The notes below the pieces were generated by a model that saw only the letters and a program-made list of their open reading frames with translations, was not told the DNA's origin and searched no databases. From contig CAYOOP010000005.1 in assembly GCA_964405685.1 (NCBI GenBank), positions 62,001 through 126,000 on the forward strand: a stretch of DNA of 64,000 nt, given 5' to 3'. Positions 8,097-17,914 of this stretch are shown here, piece by piece. The stretch comes from CAYOOP01 sp964405685. Lineage in GTDB: Bacteria > Pseudomonadota > Alphaproteobacteria > Rickettsiales > SXRF01. The translations under genes were made by a program, and so were the position numbers. How positions within the stretch are numbered: position 1 is the first letter of the stretch; the number at the start of each line of letters is the position of its first letter.

Positions 8097-9353
8097 ATGT
8101 CAACAATTGCTTCGATATGTGCACGTGAAATTATTGATAGCCGGGGTAACCCCACCGTGGAGGTGGATGTTACCTTAAAAGACGGCAGTTTTGGCCGCGC
8201 GGCGGTGCCGTCGGGCGCATCGACCGGTTCGAAAGAAGCGCTGGAACTGCGTGATGGCGACAAGCGTTATGGCGGCAAGGGCGTGAAAAAAGCTGTGGCG
8301 AATGTGCAGGGTGCGATTGCGGATGCGCTGATGGGTATGGATGCGAAAGACCAGGCAAAGATTGATGAAATACTTTTGAAATTAGACGGCACGCCAAACA
8401 AAGCGAATTTAGGCGCGAATGCGACGCTGGGAGTTTCGCTGGCGGTTGCGAAAGCGGCGGCGGCTTCGGCGAAATTGCCGCTGTTTCGTTATTTGGGTGG
8501 GGAGAAGGCAACGAGGATGCCGGTTGCGATGATGAACATCATCAACGGTGGTGTGCATGCTGACAATGCGATTGATATTCAGGAATTCATGATCCAGCCG
8601 ATTGGTGCTCCGAGTTTTTCAGAATCGCTTCGCATGGGCGCGGAGGTGTTTCATGCGCTGAAATCCATTCTCAAAAAAGCCGGACATAATACCAATGTAG
8701 GCGATGAAGGCGGGTTCGCACCGAACTTGAAGAGTGCAGAAGAAGCACTTGAAGTTATTATGAAAGCAATTGATGTGTCTGGCTATAAAGCGGGTGAGGA
8801 CGTTTACCTGACGCTGGATGCGGCATCGTCCGAATTTCATAAGGATGGCGTCTATCATATTGACGGCAAAAAGCTGAAGGCCGACGCATTGGTGGATTAC
8901 TACGAAGGTCTCGTGAAAGCGTTTCCCATTAGCTCGATTGAAGACCCGTTCGCGGAGGACGATCGCGCGGGGTGGAAAGCCATCACCGAGCGTTTGGGTG
9001 CTAAGGTTCAAATAGTGGGGGATGATTTATTCGTCACCAATCCGAGCATTTTGAAACAAGGCATTGCTGATGGTTTGGCAAATGCTCTGTTGGTGAAAGT
9101 CAACCAGATCGGCACGCTGACCGAAACGCTGCAAGCCGTGGAAATGGCGCAGCGTGCGGGCTACCGCGCTGTGCTTTCGCACCGCTCGGGAGAGACGGAA
9201 GATACGACGATTGCGCATCTGGCGGTTGCCACCAATTGCGGGCAGATCAAAACTGGCTCGCTGTGCCGCACGGATCGCTTGGCGAAATACAACGAATTGC
9301 TCAGGATTGAAGAGCAACTCGGCGCGCAGGCGGTGTTTGGATGCAACAAGTAA
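8097..9353 (+). CDS. eno: Enolase
   Basis: Interconverts 2-phosphoglycerate and phosphoenolpyruvate in glycolysis and gluconeogenesis. It begins STIASICAREIIDSRGNPT, the standard enolase N-terminus. It contains GGVHADNAIDIQEFMI, the metal ligands in SIEDPFAEDD and VGDDLFVTN, the catalytic lysine region ALLVKVNQIGTLTET, and SHRSGETEDTTIA. The open frame extends to 8061, but TTAGGAG before the ATG at 8097 and family alignment give a 418-residue protein. The stop is followed almost at once by a type R3 repeat. Confidence 0.98.
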   Translation: MSTIASICAREIIDSRGNPTVEVDVTLKDGSFGRAAVPSGASTGSKEALELRDGDKRYGGKGVKKAVANVQGAIADALMGMDAKDQAKIDEILLKLDGTPNKANLGANATLGVSLAVAKAAAASAKLPLFRYLGGEKATRMPVAMMNIINGGVHADNAIDIQEFMIQPIGAPSFSESLRMGAEVFHALKSILKKAGHNTNVGDEGGFAPNLKSAEEALEVIMKAIDVSGYKAGEDVYLTLDAASSEFHKDGVYHIDGKKLKADALVDYYEGLVKAFPISSIEDPFAEDDRAGWKAITERLGAKVQIVGDDLFVTNPSILKQGIADGLANALLVKVNQIGTLTETLQAVEMAQRAGYRAVLSHRSGETEDTTIAHLAVATNCGQIKTGSLCRTDRLAKYNELLRIEEQLGAQAVFGCNK

Positions 9354-9356
9354 TGC

Positions 9357-9410
9357 TGTCATCCTGAACGAAGTGAAGGATCTAGATTCTTCGCTGCGCT
9401 CAGAATGACA
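9357..9410. repeat. Imperfect palindrome, type R3 (TGTCATCCTGA...TCAGAATGACA)
   Basis: A 54-bp imperfect inverted repeat lies between the convergent ends of eno and tadA. The same family is at 60574-60637, and 42571-42667 is related. It may act as a bidirectional terminator or REP-type element. Confidence 0.75.
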
Positions 9411-9411
9411 T

Positions 9412-9849
9412 CTATCTTCTTTTTTCAAAAAACGTTTTTAGAATCTCTCCGCATTCGGCTTCGTCTATGCCGCCGATGATTTCTGGGCGGTGGTGGCAGG
9501 TGCTATGCGCGAAGATTTTGGGGCCGTGTTCTACGCCGCCGCCTTTGGGGTCATAGGCGCCGTAGATTAGTTTGCGGATGCGGGCGAAGGAGATGGCGGT
9601 GGCGCACATGGGGCAAGGTTCTAGCGTGACGTAGAGGTCGCATTCGGGGAGGCGCGGTTCGCCCAGTTTTTTCGCGGCTTCGCGGATGCAGAGCATTTCA
9701 GCGTGGGCGGTGGGGTCGTTTTCAGTTTCGGTGAGGTTATGAGCGCTTGCGATGATTTGACCGTTATGAACTATTACTGCGCCGATAGGAACTTCGCCGT
9801 TTGCGGTGCCGGTTTTGGCGATTGCTAGTGCTTGCTGCATCGGGTTCAT
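9412..9849 (-). CDS. tadA: tRNA-specific adenosine deaminase
   Basis: Zinc deaminase that converts A34 to inosine in the tRNA-Arg(ACG) anticodon, allowing CGN codon reading. The deaminase signatures are intact: HAE with the proton-shuttling Glu (HAEMLCIREA) and the zinc ligands PCPMC in EPCPMCATAI. At 145 residues it is the size of bacterial TadA. It follows glnD with a 4-bp overlap, and its 3' end abuts the R3 palindrome shared with eno. Confidence 0.95.
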   Translation of the reverse strand: MNPMQQALAIAKTGTANGEVPIGAVIVHNGQIIASAHNLTETENDPTAHAEMLCIREAAKKLGEPRLPECDLYVTLEPCPMCATAISFARIRKLIYGAYDPKGGGVEHGPKIFAHSTCHHRPEIIGGIDEAECGEILKTFFEKRR

Positions 9850-12446
9850 GCGTTGACTCCGGCGAGAATGTTGCGGACTTCCTGAATGCGATTTTCATGG
9901 GTGATTTTGTGGCCGAAGGCATCTTTGACGTAGAAGACGTCAACGGCGCGATTGCCATACGTCGTGATGTGCGCGGAGGCGATGGATAATCCCAGCGAGG
10001 AGAGGGCTTTTGTGATGCTATAAAGCAGCCCTGGGCGGTCGGCGGTGTTGACTTCAATAACGGTGTAGATGTTGCTGGCGTCGTTATCAACCGCCACCTG
10101 CACGGCATTGCTGAAACTAGTTTTGCGCGTAGGGTAGGAAGGTTTGAGTGCGCGCAGTTCTTCCTCGATGTTGATTTCACTGCTTAAGATGTGGTCCAGC
10201 TTTTTGGTGAGACGCGCGAGCTTGTCTCTACCATCGAAGGCTTTGCCGTCGATCCCTTGAATTTGGAAAGCATCGACCGCGATGCCATTTTTCAAGGTAA
10301 AAATTTTTGCGGCGGTGATGCTGGCACCGGCAAGGGCAAAGGCTGCAGCGAGTTTGGAGAAAAGACCTGCTTTGTCGGGCGTTGCGATGATGCATTCGGT
10401 GATTTCGCGCTCGGCGTTGTGTTCGATGCTGAAAGCAAAGGGTGCAACGCTGTTTTCGAGTGTGTGTAGCAGATTGAAAATGCGCGCGTGAGCGGAAGCA
10501 TTGAAGGCGGCGATATAGCTGCGATTGCCGAGTTCGAAATAATGCGAGAAGGTTTCTCGCTTTTCAGTGGGGAGGAGTTTGCAGAGTGCTTCGGTGAGTG
10601 TGTAGTTGCCTTCTTCGTCGCTTGCTTGCGTGCCGGTTAAAATCAATTCTTCGGCGCGGGCATAGAGTTCCCGCAGCAGGCTTGCCTTCCAGCTGTTCCA
10701 TACGTTGGGGGAGACTGCGCGCATGTCGCAGACGGTGAGCACCAGCAAGAGGCGCAGGCGCTCCATGGTTTGGACGATGTTTACGAAATTGCTGATGGTT
10801 TTGGGGTCGCCCAGGTCGCGTTTGTGGGCGGTGCTGGAGAAGAGAAGGTGGTGTTCGACAAGCCAGGACACGGTCTGCGCATCTTCCGCAGAAAAGCCCA
10901 TGCGCAGCGCCAGTTTCTCGGCGATGGTTTGGCCGAGGGAGGCGTGGTCACCGCCGCGGCCTTTGGCGATGTCGTGACAAAACAATGCAAGGGTGAGCAC
11001 ATGCGGGGATTGCACCATGCCGACGACTTTGCTCGCAATTGGCAGGTCGTCGTTAAATGCACCCAGGCGCACGCGGCGAAGTTGTGAGAGGGCGACGATC
11101 GTGTGCTCATCCACCGTGTAAATGTGATACATGTTAAATTGTGTCTGGCCGGTGATGCGTGCAAACGCAGGGATAAAGCGTCCTAACAGTCCCACTTCCG
11201 TCATGATATGGACGGTTTTTTCCAGGTGTTCGGGGTGTTGGAGAATGGCCATGAACTGTGCGCAGGCCTCAGCGTTTTCCCGGAAAGATTTATCGACGCG
11301 TTTTACATTGCGGGTGATCGCTTGTAGCGTGCGTGGGTGAATATCAAGGCCGTGGGCGCAGGCGACTGAAAACAATTCCATCATCCTAAGGGGTTGTTTT
11401 TCGAATTCGTCGCTGCGTAAAGTGGTTAAGCGTTCGCCTTCTAAGATGAAGCCGGAGAGTTTCCATCGATGATACATCATCTGCGCGAGCGGGCGTTTAG
11501 GTTTGCGTTTTTTCTCCATTTCTAAAAGCGCGCAGACGGTGCGTGTAAGGCTGCCGACGTGGGTGGCGACCAAAAAATAGCGCTTTATGAGGCGCGCAAC
11601 GGCTTGGTGTGGTTCGGGGTGCGCGTAGCCCATTAAGGGCGCTAGTTTTTGTTGGAGGGCGAAGGTTAGCATCTCATCGGACTTACCAGTGGCGAGATGG
11701 AGATGCGCACGGAGTTTCCACAGGAAATGTTCGGCACGCTTGAAATCGCGCACTTCGCTTTCGGTCAAGAGTCCGCGGGTTTGGAGTTCTTCGAGCGAGC
11801 GTGTGTTGTAGACCGCTTGGGTGAGCCAGTGGAGCGTTTGCAAATCGCGCAACGCGCCTTTGCTTTCTTTGACGTTCGGCTCGAGCATGAAGCGCGATGT
11901 GCCGATGCGCGCGTGGCGTTCGTCGCGCTCGCGCAACTTGGTTTCGACGAATTCGAGTTCGTTACCGTTCATGATTTCGGATCTAAAGCGGGTAGTGAAG
12001 CGGTCGAAGAGCTTGGCATCGCCGCAGATGAGGCGGGCGTCGAGCAGGGTGGTGCGTTCGGAGATATTTTCGCGGGTGAATTCTAGGGTTTCTTCCAGCG
12101 TGCGTGTGGCGTGGCCGACGATGAGTTTCAAGTCCCATAGGGGGTAGAGGATGGTGTCGACGAGTGTAGGGAGGTCGTTGCTGGCTTTGGGGTCGTAGAG
12201 GAAAAACAGGTCGATGTCGGAGCCGGGGAAGAGTTCTTGGCGGCCATAGCCGCCGGTTGCGATAATGGCGGCGGGGCCTTTGAAATTGCCAAACAGGTCG
12301 CGGATTAGGCTATCCATGTGGGTGCTAAGCGACTGAATAAACCCGGATGCATCGCCGTTTCCACGGAAAACATCAGCCAATTCTGCGCGTTTGGTCTCAA
12401 ACGCGATTTTGAGCAGGGAGGGCGAATGGGAGCGTTTGGGCTTCAT
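9846..12446 (-). CDS. glnD: Protein-PII uridylyltransferase / uridylyl-removing enzyme
   Basis: Senses glutamine and covalently modifies PII proteins to control nitrogen assimilation. Domain order is complete in 866 residues: nucleotidyltransferase motif GGYGRQELFPGSDIDLF near residue 65; an HD hydrolase domain with ALFCHDIAKGRGGDH around residues 488-502; and two C-terminal ACT domains (ITECIIATPDKAGLFSKLA and YTVIEVNTADRPGLLYSIT). It is slightly shorter than the roughly 930 residues usual in Rhizobiales. Divergent from rimO across a gap of under 60 bp. Confidence 0.95.
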   Translation of the reverse strand: MKPKRSHSPSLLKIAFETKRAELADVFRGNGDASGFIQSLSTHMDSLIRDLFGNFKGPAAIIATGGYGRQELFPGSDIDLFFLYDPKASNDLPTLVDTILYPLWDLKLIVGHATRTLEETLEFTRENISERTTLLDARLICGDAKLFDRFTTRFRSEIMNGNELEFVETKLRERDERHARIGTSRFMLEPNVKESKGALRDLQTLHWLTQAVYNTRSLEELQTRGLLTESEVRDFKRAEHFLWKLRAHLHLATGKSDEMLTFALQQKLAPLMGYAHPEPHQAVARLIKRYFLVATHVGSLTRTVCALLEMEKKRKPKRPLAQMMYHRWKLSGFILEGERLTTLRSDEFEKQPLRMMELFSVACAHGLDIHPRTLQAITRNVKRVDKSFRENAEACAQFMAILQHPEHLEKTVHIMTEVGLLGRFIPAFARITGQTQFNMYHIYTVDEHTIVALSQLRRVRLGAFNDDLPIASKVVGMVQSPHVLTLALFCHDIAKGRGGDHASLGQTIAEKLALRMGFSAEDAQTVSWLVEHHLLFSSTAHKRDLGDPKTISNFVNIVQTMERLRLLLVLTVCDMRAVSPNVWNSWKASLLRELYARAEELILTGTQASDEEGNYTLTEALCKLLPTEKRETFSHYFELGNRSYIAAFNASAHARIFNLLHTLENSVAPFAFSIEHNAEREITECIIATPDKAGLFSKLAAAFALAGASITAAKIFTLKNGIAVDAFQIQGIDGKAFDGRDKLARLTKKLDHILSSEINIEEELRALKPSYPTRKTSFSNAVQVAVDNDASNIYTVIEVNTADRPGLLYSITKALSSLGLSIASAHITTYGNRAVDVFYVKDAFGHKITHENRIQEVRNILAGVNA

Positions 12447-12504
12447 ATTTGCTTGCGTGGCAGATGATTATCGGTCTATTTAGCGGGAATTAAGAAAGAA
12501 CGCC

Positions 12505-13806
12505 ATGAAAAATCTACAGGTTGCGCCCAAGGTTGGTTTTGTCTCGCTCGGCTGCGCGAAAGCGCTGGTCGATTCTGAACGGATCATGAGCCAGCTGAAG
12601 GTTGAAGGATATGATTTTTCGCCCGATTATGCGGGGGCGGACGTCGTGATTGTCAACACCTGCGGATTTTTAGACAGCGCGCGGGATGAGAGCTTAGGCG
12701 CGATTGGCGATGCGCTGGCGGAAAATGGGAAAGTGATTGTCACGGGTTGTTTGGGTGCAGAGCCTGACGTCATTAAAAAGGCGCACCCGAGCGTGTTTGC
12801 GATCACCGGACCGCATCAATATGAAAGCGTGGTGAAAGCCGTGCATGAGGCCGCACCTCAGCCGCATGACCCGAAGCTGGATTTGATTCCGCCGCAAGGC
12901 GTGCGCTTAACTCCCAAGCATTATGCCTATTTGAAGATTTCTGAAGGCTGCAACAACCGCTGCTCGTTTTGCATTATCCCGAAATTGCGCGGGGATTTGG
13001 CGAGCCGACCGCTGGCGGAGGTGATGCGCGAGGCGGAAGTCTTGGTGACATCCGGCGTGAAGGAATTGCTGGTCATTTCGCAGGATACCAGTGCGTATGG
13101 CGTGGATATTAAATATGCAGGCGGCACGAAATTCCTCAACCTATGCGAGGAGCTTGGCAAGCTCGGCGTGTGGGTGCGCTTGCACTATGTGTATCCTTAT
13201 CCGCATGTGGACTCGGCAATCGCTTTGATGTGTGAGGGCAAAATTCTGCCGTATTTGGACATTCCATTTCAACATGCAAGCCCGCGCGTACTGAAGGCGA
13301 TGAAGCGGCCGGCCGCGCAGGAAAAAACCGCGGAGCGCATTAAAAAATGGCGTGAAGCGTGCCCTGAACTGACCATCCGTTCTACCTTCATCGTCGGTTT
13401 TCCCGGCGAGACGGAGGAGGATTTTCAGTTTTTGCTGAATTGGTTGGAAGAGGTGCAACTCGACCGCGTGGGATGTTTTAAATACGAAGCGGTGGACGGC
13501 GCGGATGCCAACGCCATTGATGGCGCAGTGCCGGAGGACGTGAAAGAAGAACGCTGGCACCGGTTTATGGCCGCGCAACAAAAAATCAGCGCCGCGCGCT
13601 TGAAGCGTAAAATAGGCACGGTGCAGCAGGTGTTGATTGATTCGGTAAATGGAGCCGAAGCCATCGGCCGCACGAAAGGCGACGCGCCGGAAATTGATGG
13701 CGTGGTGAAGATTGACTTAGGCAAAAAACGTGCGCTGCCCGGGCACATCGTGGACATGGCGATTACGGCTGCGGATGAATATGATTTGATGGGGAAGGTG
13801 ATTTAA
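12505..13806 (+). CDS. rimO: Ribosomal protein S12 methylthiotransferase
   Basis: Radical-SAM enzyme that adds a methylthio group to Asp88 of ribosomal protein S12. The N-terminal cluster-binding UPF0004 domain starts KVGFVSLGCAKALVDSE, the RimO form of the motif (MiaB differs). The radical-SAM cysteines are in SEGCNNRCSFCIIPK (C-x3-C-x2-C), and a C-terminal TRAM domain follows. 433 residues. RimO rather than MiaB is chosen from the ALVDSE sequence and the acidic end. It is followed by a palindromic repeat, then a convergent unknown gene. Confidence 0.95.
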   Translation: MKNLQVAPKVGFVSLGCAKALVDSERIMSQLKVEGYDFSPDYAGADVVIVNTCGFLDSARDESLGAIGDALAENGKVIVTGCLGAEPDVIKKAHPSVFAITGPHQYESVVKAVHEAAPQPHDPKLDLIPPQGVRLTPKHYAYLKISEGCNNRCSFCIIPKLRGDLASRPLAEVMREAEVLVTSGVKELLVISQDTSAYGVDIKYAGGTKFLNLCEELGKLGVWVRLHYVYPYPHVDSAIALMCEGKILPYLDIPFQHASPRVLKAMKRPAAQEKTAERIKKWREACPELTIRSTFIVGFPGETEEDFQFLLNWLEEVQLDRVGCFKYEAVDGADANAIDGAVPEDVKEERWHRFMAAQQKISAARLKRKIGTVQQVLIDSVNGAEAIGRTKGDAPEIDGVVKIDLGKKRALPGHIVDMAITAADEYDLMGKVI

Positions 13807-13813
13807 GTACAGC

Positions 13814-13921
13814 CGTCATTCCCGTGAAAACGGGAATCCAGTAAGCCGCGTCTGCGGCGCAATAGGATCTTTTTGCTTTGCTACCGCAAAGCGCTGGATC
13901 CCCGCCTACGCGGGGATGACG
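13814..13921. repeat. REP-like composite palindrome, type R1
   Basis: A 108-bp element bounded by CGTCATTCCCG... and ...CGGGGATGACG, with two internal smaller palindromes. It exactly fills the gap between the convergent ends of rimO and the next gene. R1 copies also lie at 28720, 35254, 38404 and 59597. Confidence 0.85.
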
Positions 13922-15457
13922 TTAGATCGCCATTGCGACGCCCGGGCTGCTGCTTCTGATGCTGCTGGGCGACATGACGGGCGTGGGGATTTGCGCCATG
14001 GCTGCGGCGAAATCGCGCTGGAAGTTGTGATAGGTTTCGAGGTCTTGTTCGCCGACGTTCACGCTTTCCAGGTTGGTTTCAATGCGCTTGTTGACTTTTT
14101 CTTGCGCCGAAGAAAGCGCGGCAAGGAGCTTGTCGCCGACTTCATCGGGCTTGCCGGCTTTGCCTATCAAGTGTTTGGTTGCATCATGCACTTCTTGGTG
14201 GCCTGAAACAACCGCCACCGGCTCGATCGAATCCACCTTCGCCATGTGGCAGGATTTGTCGGTATGCGATGCAGCGAGAGCTTCTTGAATCTGTGGGAAT
14301 TTATCGGCTGGGAGATTAAAGGTAACGTTCATAACTCCTTTCTCATAGAGCTTACCATCAGCATATGCGGTTCTTTTAATAAAGCACGGAGATGATTTCT
14401 TAACCTCACGTTTTTCAACTGGCATATTCCACTCGTTGGGATTTTTGAATACGTCATCAGCAATAAACGCATCAATCTTTTTGCCAAGTTCCACGTTGCC
14501 GGATTGTTTGTTTTTGAGCCCAACGAGAGATTTAATAACGGCGCGGCGCATGTCTTCTTTGCCGGCGATGAGCGGGAAAATTTCGTTGGCTTTGTCGCCA
14601 GCGAATAAAAACGCCCGGGCGAGCGCTTTTTTCAGGTGTGGTTGCGGCTTGGACGGGCCTTTGTCTTTGTCGTCATCGCCGTCCTGCAATTTCATGAGCG
14701 GATTGGTATCGACAAATGCACCGGGATCTTTAGGTGGGGCGCTACCAGGATTTTTAAGGAAATCACGCTGAGCGTCCGACATGATTTGAATCTCAACACT
14801 CTTGCCCCACTCATTGCTGGAAGCGGCAAAGGTCACATTCAGTTTCTTTACTTGCTCTTTTAGTGCCGCTTTTTTCTCAGGCGTATCGAGACCTTCGGCA
14901 TATTTCACGACGCGATCTGCAAGCATCTCCATAATGGCGTCTTTGCGTGCTTCGAAGTTTTTAACGATTACTTCCGGATCGACATCCTTAGGTGTACTGA
15001 TTTTAATTTCAATGACGCCAATATTGGTTTTGGAAACGTTGAGCGCGTGCTTAATGGAATACTCATTGCGTTTGGACAGCTCTTCAAACCACTTGACGTA
15101 TTCATGGGGAATAGTTGCGAATTTTTCGCCGGTATTCTTTGCGTTCAACTCAGCTTCCGTTTTAATGAACCCTTCCAGGTCGGTTGCTAGCCGTTTCATA
15201 TGATGGGTTTCGGATTCGGTTGTAACGTAGGGTTTGAGCGCTTCTATCTGCGATAGCGCTGCAAGAAACTGTTTTTCAAAAGCAGAAGGGTCCGTTTCGA
15301 CTAAAGGAGATTTAATGATAAATTCGAGGGTTGCTTCAGCTTGGCTGTTGGTATCAGAGTGTGAATAACCAGCTCGCGTTTCTACCTCACAAGCGCTTGC
15401 CCCGTTTTGGGTTAGCTTATCCTTTAAGGTGGCAGAAATACGGTCCGTAATTTGCAT
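13922..15457 (-). CDS. Large unknown protein behind a Pho-like box
   Basis: Unrecognised 511-residue protein, hydrophilic and rich in Lys, Glu and Asp, with predicted long helices, no signal peptide and no membrane segment. It has a Pro/Lys-rich middle (KDKGPSKPQPHLKK) and a Ser-rich C-terminus ending SSPGVAMAI. The ATG at 15457 has GAGAG seven bases upstream; the frame's TTG at 15463 is less likely. It is preceded by a direct-repeat box and a TAGAAT -10-like hexamer shared in style with six other unknown genes. Single-gene unit ending at an R1 repeat. Possibly a cytoplasmic or exported effector-like protein, but nothing in the sequence fixes this. Confidence 0.7.
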   Translation of the reverse strand: MQITDRISATLKDKLTQNGASACEVETRAGYSHSDTNSQAEATLEFIIKSPLVETDPSAFEKQFLAALSQIEALKPYVTTESETHHMKRLATDLEGFIKTEAELNAKNTGEKFATIPHEYVKWFEELSKRNEYSIKHALNVSKTNIGVIEIKISTPKDVDPEVIVKNFEARKDAIMEMLADRVVKYAEGLDTPEKKAALKEQVKKLNVTFAASSNEWGKSVEIQIMSDAQRDFLKNPGSAPPKDPGAFVDTNPLMKLQDGDDDKDKGPSKPQPHLKKALARAFLFAGDKANEIFPLIAGKEDMRRAVIKSLVGLKNKQSGNVELGKKIDAFIADDVFKNPNEWNMPVEKREVKKSSPCFIKRTAYADGKLYEKGVMNVTFNLPADKFPQIQEALAASHTDKSCHMAKVDSIEPVAVVSGHQEVHDATKHLIGKAGKPDEVGDKLLAALSSAQEKVNKRIETNLESVNVGEQDLETYHNFQRDFAAAMAQIPTPVMSPSSIRSSSPGVAMAI

Positions 15458-15509
15458 AACCAAACTCTCAATTCACTATTGTTGATACCCCTCATTCTAC
15501 CCCATATCG

Positions 15510-15539
15510 GTGCAAATTTAAGTGAAGGTTTTGTGACAA
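15510..15539 (-). promoter_or_regulatory. Pho-box-like direct repeat upstream of the 15457 gene
   Basis: On the minus strand, TTGTCAC-AAAA-CCTTCAC places two 7-mers 11 bp apart (15522-15539). A weaker third unit, TTTGCAC, lies 12 bp further on. A TAGAAT hexamer (15494-15499) follows the third unit by 10 bp, the spacing of PhoB-activated promoters. Confidence 0.5.
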
Positions 15540-15550
15540 TTGAGAGGGGG

Positions 15551-15578
15551 GTGATTCGTGATTAGTGATTGGTAATTG
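15551..15578. repeat. Heptamer array, type R5
   Basis: Four 7-bp units in tandem (GTGATTC, GTGATTA, GTGATTG, GTAATTG). Related arrays are at 30509-30590 and, in a coding region, at 45794-45821. Confidence 0.65.
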
Positions 15579-15717
15579 GAATATAGAAAAATGAACAATA
15601 TCATTATATTATAATGTGTTAGTTGTTGGACGGGCAGGGGGCATGATGGCGGTTGCCAAGCTTTACTTCGCGCTCACTATGGATTATACGCGAGGGTCTT
15701 CATTCATAGGATGACTT

Positions 15718-17532
15718 ATGCACACCTACCGCACACACCACTGCAATCAATTGACCAAGGCCGATGTCGGCAGGACAGCAAAACTTTCCGGCTGGGTACA
15801 CCGCGTGCGCGACCACGGTCAGCTGCTGTTTGTGGATCTGCGCGATCATTACGGCATCACCCAATTGGTCGCCACCGAAGGCAAAGCCGGGTTTGCGGAG
15901 TTAAATGCCGTGAAGCTGGAAAGCGTGATTACGGTAACTGGCAGTGTGGTTGCGCGCACAGCGGAGACCATCAACAAAGATATCGCAACCGGTGAGATTG
16001 AACTGGCCGTAGAGAGCTACCATCTGGAATCCGCCGCGGATCCGCTGCCGCTACAGATCAACGCCGAGCGCGAACAGCCGGAAGAAACGCGGCTGAAATA
16101 TCGCTTTCTGGATCTACGCCGCGAGAAAATTCACAATAATATTATGTTGCGCAGCCGGGTAATTTCGAGCTTAAGGCGCCGTATGACGGACGCGGGGTTC
16201 AATGAATTCCAAACGCCGATTTTGACCGCAAGCTCGCCCGAAGGCGCGCGGGATTATCTAGTGCCGTCGCGCATTCACCCCGGCAAATTCTACGCGTTGC
16301 CGCAAGCGCCTCAGCAGTTTAAGCAGTTGCTGATGGTCTCTGGCTTCGACAAATATTTTCAGATTGCGCCGTGTTTTAGGGATGAAGATGGGCGTGCGGA
16401 TCGTAGCCCCGGCGAGTTTTATCAGCTCGATATTGAGATGAGCTTCGTAACGCAGGAAGACGTGTTCGCGGCGATTGAGCCGGTGCTGGAAGGCGTGTTC
16501 AAAGAGTTTGGCAACAAGACCGTGACCAAAGCGCCATTCCCGCGGATTACGTATAAAGAGGCGATGTTGAAATATGGCTCCGACAAGCCGGATTTGCGCA
16601 ACCCAATTTTGATTACCGATGCGGCGGAAATCTGGCGTGGGTCGGGGTTTGGGATTTTCAACAAGGTGATTGAGGCGGGCGGCACGGTGCGTGCGATTCC
16701 GGCGCCGGGCTGTGCGGATAAGCCCCGAAGCTTTTTTGATAACATGATTGAATTTGCCAAGGCGCAAGGCGCACAAGGCCTCGCGTATATTGGTTTTGAT
16801 GCGAACGATGAACCTAAGGGGCCGATTGCAAAATTTTTGAGCCCAGAGAAATTGGTAGAACTAAAGCAGACCGCAGGTCTGAAGCCGGGTGATGCGGTGT
16901 TTTTCTCCAGCGGCGCGGAACTGGCGGCTGCCAAGCTTGCGGGGCAGGTGCGTACGCATTTGGGTTCGGAGCTGGGGCTCATTGAACAAGGCGTGTTTAA
17001 ATTCCTGTGGGTGGTGGATTTCCCGTATTTTGAATATGACGAAGAGGAGAAAAAAATCATCTTCTCGCATAATCCGTTCTCGATGCCGCAAGGGGGAATG
17101 GAGGCGCTGCTCACTAAAAACCCGCTCGAGATTTTGGCGTATCAGTATGACATTGTGTGTAATGGCGTGGAGCTTTCAAGCGGGGCGATTCGCAACCACC
17201 GGCCGGAAATTATGTACAAAGCCTTTGAAATTGCGGGCTATGGCCCCGAAATGGTGGATGAACGTTTCGGCGGGATGATCAATGCATTTAAGTTTGGTGC
17301 GCCTCCGCACGGCGGCTTGGCACCGGGTGTGGACCGCATAGTGATGTTGCTTGCCGATGAACCCAATATTCGTGAAGTGATTGCGTTCCCGATGAACCAG
17401 AAAGCCGAGGATTTGCTGATGCAAGCGCCGAACGTGGCGAGTGAGAAGCAGTTGAAAGAGTTGAATTTGCAACTCTCGCCGAAAGCCATCAAAGCACTGG
17501 CGGAGGAAAAAGATAAAGGCGAGGCGGCGTAG
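15718..17532 (+). CDS. aspS: Aspartyl-tRNA synthetase
   Basis: Class II synthetase charging tRNA-Asp; in bacteria with GatCAB it may also charge tRNA-Asn. The N-terminal OB domain begins HTYRTHHCNQL...GWVHRVRDHG. Motif 2 is seen as FRDEDGRADRSPGEFYQLD and motif 3 as GLAPGVDRIVMLLADEPNIREVIAFP. The bacterial GAD insertion is present. 604 residues is normal. The upstream 260 bp hold a Pho-like box belonging to the opposite gene and an AT-rich stretch (15597-15616) that could serve as promoter; no clear pair was found. Confidence 0.97.
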   Translation: MHTYRTHHCNQLTKADVGRTAKLSGWVHRVRDHGQLLFVDLRDHYGITQLVATEGKAGFAELNAVKLESVITVTGSVVARTAETINKDIATGEIELAVESYHLESAADPLPLQINAEREQPEETRLKYRFLDLRREKIHNNIMLRSRVISSLRRRMTDAGFNEFQTPILTASSPEGARDYLVPSRIHPGKFYALPQAPQQFKQLLMVSGFDKYFQIAPCFRDEDGRADRSPGEFYQLDIEMSFVTQEDVFAAIEPVLEGVFKEFGNKTVTKAPFPRITYKEAMLKYGSDKPDLRNPILITDAAEIWRGSGFGIFNKVIEAGGTVRAIPAPGCADKPRSFFDNMIEFAKAQGAQGLAYIGFDANDEPKGPIAKFLSPEKLVELKQTAGLKPGDAVFFSSGAELAAAKLAGQVRTHLGSELGLIEQGVFKFLWVVDFPYFEYDEEEKKIIFSHNPFSMPQGGMEALLTKNPLEILAYQYDIVCNGVELSSGAIRNHRPEIMYKAFEIAGYGPEMVDERFGGMINAFKFGAPPHGGLAPGVDRIVMLLADEPNIREVIAFPMNQKAEDLLMQAPNVASEKQLKELNLQLSPKAIKALAEEKDKGEAA

Positions 17533-17533
17533 A

Positions 17534-17905
17534 GTGCGAAAGCAATATCACCCAAGAAAAGTTGGAAATGAGGTGCATATTTGGGATGTGCATCGGTTGG
17601 TGGCGTTATCTAAAGATTTTCCCGTAATAGAAACCCCGCTTTCTGATATTGCAGAGTGGCAGGAAAACCATTGGTTTGATGATCTAGCCCCTACGTGTAA
17701 AGCGATTGCCGAACATGCGAAGCTGATTCAAAACACAGATTTGCGTTATCCTATCATTCTCTTTCCTGATGGCCGTGTTGCCGATGGTATGCACCGTGTG
17801 TGTAAAGCATGGATGGAGGGATGCGCTACAATTAACGCAGTGCGATTTGATATTGTGCCCGATCCCGATTATGTGAATGTTGATCTAAACGATTTACCGT
17901 ATTGA
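17534..17905 (+). CDS. Small protein with a ParB-like DGxHR motif
   Basis: Unrecognised 123-residue protein starting at GTG two bases after the aspS stop, so probably translationally coupled to it. The stretch PIILFPDGRVADGMHRVCKA resembles the strand-loop-helix of ParB/sulfiredoxin-fold proteins, where D-G-x-H-R contributes to nucleotide binding. That is a weak resemblance only. It is followed 9 bp later by an ORF6N-domain gene. First gene of a three-gene accessory block between aspS and the DUF4167-prmC-prfA operon. Confidence 0.55.
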   Translation: MRKQYHPRKVGNEVHIWDVHRLVALSKDFPVIETPLSDIAEWQENHWFDDLAPTCKAIAEHAKLIQNTDLRYPIILFPDGRVADGMHRVCKAWMEGCATINAVRFDIVPDPDYVNVDLNDLPY

Positions 17906-17914
17906 GTTTGCTCC